Below are positions 60,103 to 64,000 of a stretch of DNA of 64,000 bases, piece by piece. The number at the start of each line of letters is the position of its first letter. Within the stretch, counting starts at the first letter, position 1. The stretch covers positions 1-64,000 of the forward strand of contig CAJUSI010000030.1 in the NCBI GenBank assembly GCA_910589035.1, read 5' to 3'. The translations under genes were made by a program, and so were the position numbers. Under the pieces are notes generated by a model that was not told where the DNA came from, searched no databases, and saw only the letters and a list, made by a program, of their open reading frames with translations. Source of the DNA: an uncultured Acetatifactor sp. Lineage in GTDB: Bacteria > Bacillota > Clostridia > Lachnospirales > Lachnospiraceae.

Positions 60103-60157
60103 TCAAACCTTCGGGCCGCTTTTTCCCGGCCCTCTGAGCCTTGGCTTTTACGGTTCC

Positions 60158-62974
60158 TCACTTCCTGCTCGGATGAAAAAAGCCGCACAGGACAATGATC
60201 TCATGGGCAAACAGCGGCGCGGCTGCCAGAATGGTCAGTCTCATCCATTCGCTGCCGGACAGGGGCGAAGTACCGAAGGCCCCAATCAGGAAAGGAATTT
60301 CCGTCACCGCCATCTGTAATGCAAATCCCGCCGCGCAGGCGGCTATCATCAGCTTATTTTCCAGATGATGCATGCGGAAGAAAGATTTATGCGTATCCCG
60401 CATTCCCACCGCATGGAATAGCTGGGACATTCCCAGTACCGTAAAGGCATAGGTCTGCGCCTTGGACAGTATCGTGGGATTCTGCAGAATACCCGACAGA
60501 TTCCCCAGGCTCATGGCCAGGCCGTTCAGCCGCAGCACCGCACAGGGCAGCATCAGAAACGCCGTCAGGCTCACCGCGGCGATCAGTGCCCCGTAGAAAC
60601 AGGTGCAGGCAAGCCCGCCCCTGGCAAAGAGACTTTCCTTCGCCTTTCTGGGCGGCTGCTTCATGAGACTTCTGCCGTCATTTTTATCCACTCCCAGCGC
60701 CAAAGCCGGAAGGGAATCCGTAATCAGATTGATCCAGAGAATATGGCTGGATTTCAAAGGGGACGCCATGCCGAAGGTCACCGCCAGAAACATGGTGATG
60801 ATCTCTCCCAGGTTGGAGGACAACAGGAAAATCACCGATTTCCGGATATTTTCATAGACGCCTCTTCCCTCCTCTATGGCACGCCGGATCGTGGCGAAAT
60901 TGTCATCGGTCAATATCATGTCCGAAGCCTGCCTGGCCACATCCGTTCCCATCTTACCCATGGCAATTCCAATGTCCGCCTTTTTCAGGGAGGGTGCATC
61001 GTTTACCCCATCGCCGGTCATGGCGACGATCTCCCCCCTGCGCCTGAATCCGTCCACAATGCGCACCTTCTGCGCCGGGGAGACACGGGCAAAGACACGG
61101 ATATCCCCGATTTCTTCCGCAAATTCATCCTCCGACAAATGTCCCAGAGCCTCTCCCGTCATACATTGTCCCGGATAATCCGCAATTCCCAGCTGTCTGC
61201 CGATGGCAAACGCCGTGTCCACATGGTCTCCCGTTATCATGACCGTTCTCACCCCGGCCTCCTTAAAATCTGCCACTGCCCTTGCCGCCTCCGGTCTCGC
61301 CGGATCCCGCATCCCCACCATGCCAAGGAAGGTCAGCTCCTCCTCCTGCACCCTGGAAGCCCCTGTCCGCATAGCCACCGCAAGGGTGCGCAGCGCCTCC
61401 CCCGACAACACCTCCAGCGCTGTCTTTAACTGCCTGATGTGATATTCCGTCAGCCGGACAGGCCCTCCCTGTGTATAAATATGGGTGCATCTCTTCAGGA
61501 CCTCGTCGGGAGCTCCCTTTGTGTAGGAAACCATTTCCCGGCCGCAGGAAGGAGGGAATATCCCGCCATATTTCACGGCTCCGGATATCTCTGCTGCCCG
61601 CAGCTCTCCCGCTCCCCCCCAGCGGCGATCATATTCCTTCCGCCGTTCCTGCGCCGTCCCTGCTTTTGCAGAACTCTCTCTCAAAGCTCCCTCCCATCTG
61701 TGCAGGGTGGTCATCATCTTCCTGTCGGAATCAAAGGACAGCTCATCCAGCCTGGGCATACGGCTCTCCAGCTCTTCCTTTTTCATTCCGTACTTTTCCG
61801 CCGCATCCAGCAGCGCAAGCTCTGTGGGATCTCCCGTCCTGCTGTCCTGCCCGGCCGACGCATCGTTGCAGAGCACCATGCCCAGGAAGAAATCCGGACA
61901 CAGGGAGGGGTTGCAATCCGCTGTCTCCCTGATTCTGCCGTCCACCCAGCATTTTTCCACGGTCATACGGTTCTGGGTCAGGGTACCCGTCTTGTCGGAG
62001 CAGACCACGCTGACGGCCCCCAGCGTTTCCACGGAGGGCAGCCGGCGGACAATGGTATTGACCCGCACCATGCGGGTAACGCTCAGTGCCAGGCAGATGG
62101 TAACCACCGCCGGCAGCCCCTCCGGAACCGCCGCCACTGCCAGGGAAATTGCCGTAATAAGCATTTCCGGCACATTTCTGTGCTGCATGACCGCAATGAC
62201 GAACAGGGCGGCGCACAGCAGAAGGCTTAAGAGACTCAGTACCTTCCCCAGTTCCCCCAGGCGCTTTTGCAGCGGAGTCGTCTCCTCCTTCGCCTCCGTG
62301 ATCATGGCGGCAATCTGCCCCAGCTCCGTATCCATACCGGTTGCCGTAACCAGTCCCCGGCCCCTGCCGTAGGTGACAATAGTGGACATATAGGCCATGT
62401 TCTGCCTGTCCCCCAGGGGAAGCTGCTTTCCCCGGGGCCCCACGAAGCCCGCGTCCTTCTCCATGGGCAGGGATTCCCCTGTCAGAGCGGATTCTTCTAT
62501 TTTCAGGTTGGAGGATTGGATCAGGCGCATATCCGCAGGCACCTGGCATCCGGCCTCCAGCCAGACCAGATCCCCCTTTACAAGCTCCGCGGCAGGTACC
62601 TCCATGCGCCTGCCTTCCCGGATCACCAGCGCTTTAGGGCTGGTGAGTTTCTTCAGGGAATCCAGCGCCTTTTTCGCCTTTCCCTCCTGCAGCATGCCCA
62701 CCGCGGCATTCAGCACCACAACCACGGCAATAATGGCCGCATCGCTGCCTTCCCCCAGCAGCATGGATACCGCCGCCGCCACGATCAGCACATAAATCAG
62801 CGGGTCATTCAGCTGTTCCAGAAAGGACTCTATAACCGTCTTTTTCCGTTGGGCACGCATTTCGTTCCTGCCGTCCCGCCGAAGGCGCTCCCCCGCCTCC
62901 CGCAGACTCAGTCCCAGTTCCCCGTCGCTTCTTACTCTTTCTATGGCCTCCTGAATATCCAATTGTTCAAACAC
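60158..62974 (-). CDS. P-type Ca2+-transporting ATPase (type IIA)
   Basis: 938 residues starting at GTG 62974 with GGGAGG eight bases upstream. Type IIA (SERCA/PMR1-like) features: actuator loop EESALTGESLPMEKD, PEGLPA in M4 (about 284-289), phosphorylation site CSDKTGTLT with Asp327, MTGDGVNDAPSLKKADIGIA hinge, and NLITD in M6, where Asn and Asp bind Ca2+. Ten membrane helices. A long insertion between about 430 and 475 in the nucleotide domain (ESSAKAGTAQERRKEYDRRW) is unusual. It pumps Ca2+ (or Mn2+) out of the cell. Its ribosome binding site is inside a hairpin (62983-63026). An SmtB-type sensor gene lies downstream. Confidence 0.92.
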   Translation of the reverse strand: MFEQLDIQEAIERVRSDGELGLSLREAGERLRRDGRNEMRAQRKKTVIESFLEQLNDPLIYVLIVAAAVSMLLGEGSDAAIIAVVVVLNAAVGMLQEGKAKKALDSLKKLTSPKALVIREGRRMEVPAAELVKGDLVWLEAGCQVPADMRLIQSSNLKIEESALTGESLPMEKDAGFVGPRGKQLPLGDRQNMAYMSTIVTYGRGRGLVTATGMDTELGQIAAMITEAKEETTPLQKRLGELGKVLSLLSLLLCAALFVIAVMQHRNVPEMLITAISLAVAAVPEGLPAVVTICLALSVTRMVRVNTIVRRLPSVETLGAVSVVCSDKTGTLTQNRMTVEKCWVDGRIRETADCNPSLCPDFFLGMVLCNDASAGQDSRTGDPTELALLDAAEKYGMKKEELESRMPRLDELSFDSDRKMMTTLHRWEGALRESSAKAGTAQERRKEYDRRWGGAGELRAAEISGAVKYGGIFPPSCGREMVSYTKGAPDEVLKRCTHIYTQGGPVRLTEYHIRQLKTALEVLSGEALRTLAVAMRTGASRVQEEELTFLGMVGMRDPARPEAARAVADFKEAGVRTVMITGDHVDTAFAIGRQLGIADYPGQCMTGEALGHLSEDEFAEEIGDIRVFARVSPAQKVRIVDGFRRRGEIVAMTGDGVNDAPSLKKADIGIAMGKMGTDVARQASDMILTDDNFATIRRAIEEGRGVYENIRKSVIFLLSSNLGEIITMFLAVTFGMASPLKSSHILWINLITDSLPALALGVDKNDGRSLMKQPPRKAKESLFARGGLACTCFYGALIAAVSLTAFLMLPCAVLRLNGLAMSLGNLSGILQNPTILSKAQTYAFTVLGMSQLFHAVGMRDTHKSFFRMHHLENKLMIAACAAGFALQMAVTEIPFLIGAFGTSPLSGSEWMRLTILAAAPLFAHEIIVLCGFFHPSRK

Positions 62975-62982
62975 ACCAAAAA

Positions 62983-63026
62983 CCTCCCGAAGCTTGTTTG
63001 CATTGCAATTCTATGCTTGCGGGAGG
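62983..63026 (-). promoter_or_regulatory. Hairpin that hides the ribosome binding site of the Ca2+ ATPase
   Basis: In the transcript CCTCCCGCAAGC (from 63026-63015) pairs with GCTTCGGGAGG (62993-62983), eleven pairs with one bulged C, around a 21-base loop. The second arm contains the GGGAGG used for the GTG start at 62974. The hairpin would block initiation unless opened. Confidence 0.65.
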
Positions 63027-63170
63027 CAAAGTATGTCCATATTTTATACAAGACCGCCAGTCATATATGTCCGCATCGGGCAATTTAGCAAATCCCAACG
63101 AACCATCCGGGTGCTGGCGCATATACTATCCTAACAAATTATTTGCGCCCCCGGGCGCCAGAGGACGATT

Positions 63171-63882
63171 ATGCCTGATACAAACCTGACAGCCGCACAG
63201 GAATCCGAAGCTTCTGCCCCCTCCTATGCAGGCACCCTGAAAATCTCTGTGGTCTCCTCCATCGGATTGATTCCCGTGGAAAATGCCACTGTTACTATAT
63301 CTTACACCGGAGACCCCGGCTCTCCCCTGAAGGTACTCAACACCGACAGCTCCGGTCAGACCCCGGTAATCGAACTCCCCGCACCTCCCCTGGATCTGTC
63401 CCTCCAGCCGGAAAACGAACAGCAGCCCTATTCCGAATATAATATCGAAGTCACGGCAGAGGGATACGAACCGGTTCTGGTGTCCGGCTCCGAGATATTC
63501 GCAGGAGAGCTCTCCCTCCAGCCCATCCAGATGAATCCCCTTGCCGCCACGGAAGAGGAGGAGAAGGTAGTCATCATTCCCGCCCATACCCTGTTTGGAG
63601 ATTTCCCGCCCAAAATACCGGAGGATGAGATCAAGCCCCTGGCGGAAAGCGGCGAAATCGTCTTAAGCCGGGTAGTCATTCCCGAATACATTATCGTGCA
63701 CGACGGGGTCCCCGATGATTCCACTGCCCGCAATTACTGGGTACGCTATAAGGATTACATCAAAAATGTGGCCTCCTGTGAAATCTACTCCACCTGGCCG
63801 GAAAGTGCCATCTATGCGAACATTCTGGCCATCCAGTCCTTCACGCTCAACCGGGTGTATACGGAGTGGTACCGCAACCGCA
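63171..63882 (+). pseudogene. Clostridial cell-wall/PG-binding-type protein, 3' end lost
   Basis: ATG at 63171 with GAGG six bases upstream. About 237 residues of a known clostridial family: MPDTNLTAAQESEASAPSYA, LKISVVSSIGLIPVENATVT (a carboxypeptidase-regulatory-like strand domain), PEYIIVHDGVPDDSTARNYW and IYANILAIQSFTLNRVYTEW then YRN. In relatives the YTEWYR block goes on (GYDF.IT…) into a longer catalytic/peptidoglycan-binding part. Here at about 63880 the sequence turns into the antisense of a GtrA-like gene, and the frame reads on only as nonsense to the window end. The gene is therefore truncated. Confidence 0.65.
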
Positions 63883-63887
63883 GGAGA

Positions 63888-64000
63888 TTAAGGGTGGGCG
63901 CTTTTATCTTTCTTCTGTCCGTAAGCCCAGTATTTATTGACCAGATAATTCATGGGAACCGTAATCAGCAGATTCAGTCCGGCCGCTGCCACATTGCCGC
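63888..64000 (-). CDS. GtrA-like membrane protein, C-terminal end (partial)
   Basis: The last 36 residues of a gene running in from the right edge: AAAGLNLLITVPMNYLVNKY then WAYGQKKDKSAHP and TAA at 63888. GtrA-type lipid-linked sugar flippases end in N(Y/F)..NK.W.F.., with a short basic tail, as here. Convergent with the truncated gene at 63171. Confidence 0.55.
   Translation of the reverse strand, partial: GNVAAAGLNLLITVPMNYLVNKYWAYGQKKDKSAHP

Overview
The window looks like a chromosomal segment of an anaerobic gut Firmicute, most likely Lachnospiraceae (Clostridia). The grounds are the gene families (pyruvate phosphate dikinase, oxygen-sensitive FAD/Fe-S oxidoreductase, radical SAM enzyme, DUF815 ATPase, DUF5050-like and DUF6718 proteins), strong AGGAGG-type ribosome binding sites, and the many small accessory genes. 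This is inference from protein content; no rRNA, tRNA or CRISPR array was seen. Most genes lie on the minus strand.

1-9.1 kb: hypA and hypB (nickel insertion) lie 7 kb apart with no hydrogenase structural gene in view. Between and around them are a PARG-type macrodomain protein / small protein / large FAD-Fe-S oxidoreductase operon, a flavoprotein, a P-loop kinase, and a graveyard of gene remnants (serine recombinase, Uma2 nuclease, 2-hydroxyacyl-CoA dehydratase activase, S66 peptidase).

9.4-13.2 kb: a two-gene unit pairing a cysteine-motif/lipobox protein carrying a 36-bp repeat tail with a small radical SAM enzyme, then two tandem nucleotidyltransferases of the RlaP type.

13.5-22.5 kb: a two-component system with two ABC-2 permeases (one fused to a lipoprotein-like sensor domain), an ABC ATPase and two lipoproteins. 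The response regulator gene and the lipoprotein/ABC operon have the same promoter layout: TTGAC direct repeats 11 bp apart, followed by TATAAT. This points to one regulon.

22.6-33.1 kb: a ten-gene array that looks like polymorphic-toxin immunity genes without toxins. It includes a 1592-residue polyimmunity protein (TPR, SUKH, DUF4261, DUF4253), a NADAR enzyme, a sulfatase-modifying-factor-like protein, a zinc-ribbon protein, DUF5713, a DUF2004-like protein and Imm17. A GNAT toxin-antitoxin pair follows (33.3-34.1 kb), then a decayed three-gene cluster (34.2-36.2 kb).

36.3-42 kb: an AraC-regulated ABC exporter operon whose first gene is truncated, then small accessory genes including tandem paralogues and a retropepsin-like protein preceded by an in-frame TGA.

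42-58 kb: housekeeping genes: ppdK, a glycerophosphodiesterase, an ABC-F ATPase, a PHP phosphoesterase, a HAD phosphatase, maf, ppk1-ppx, a DUF815 ATPase and pheA. Several short repeat families sit in the gaps.

58-64 kb: a DUF5050-like protein, an SmtB-type metal sensor, a 165-bp palindromic MITE-like element, a type IIA P-type Ca2+ ATPase whose ribosome binding site is caught in a hairpin, and a truncated cell-wall-type gene running into the antisense end of a GtrA-like gene.
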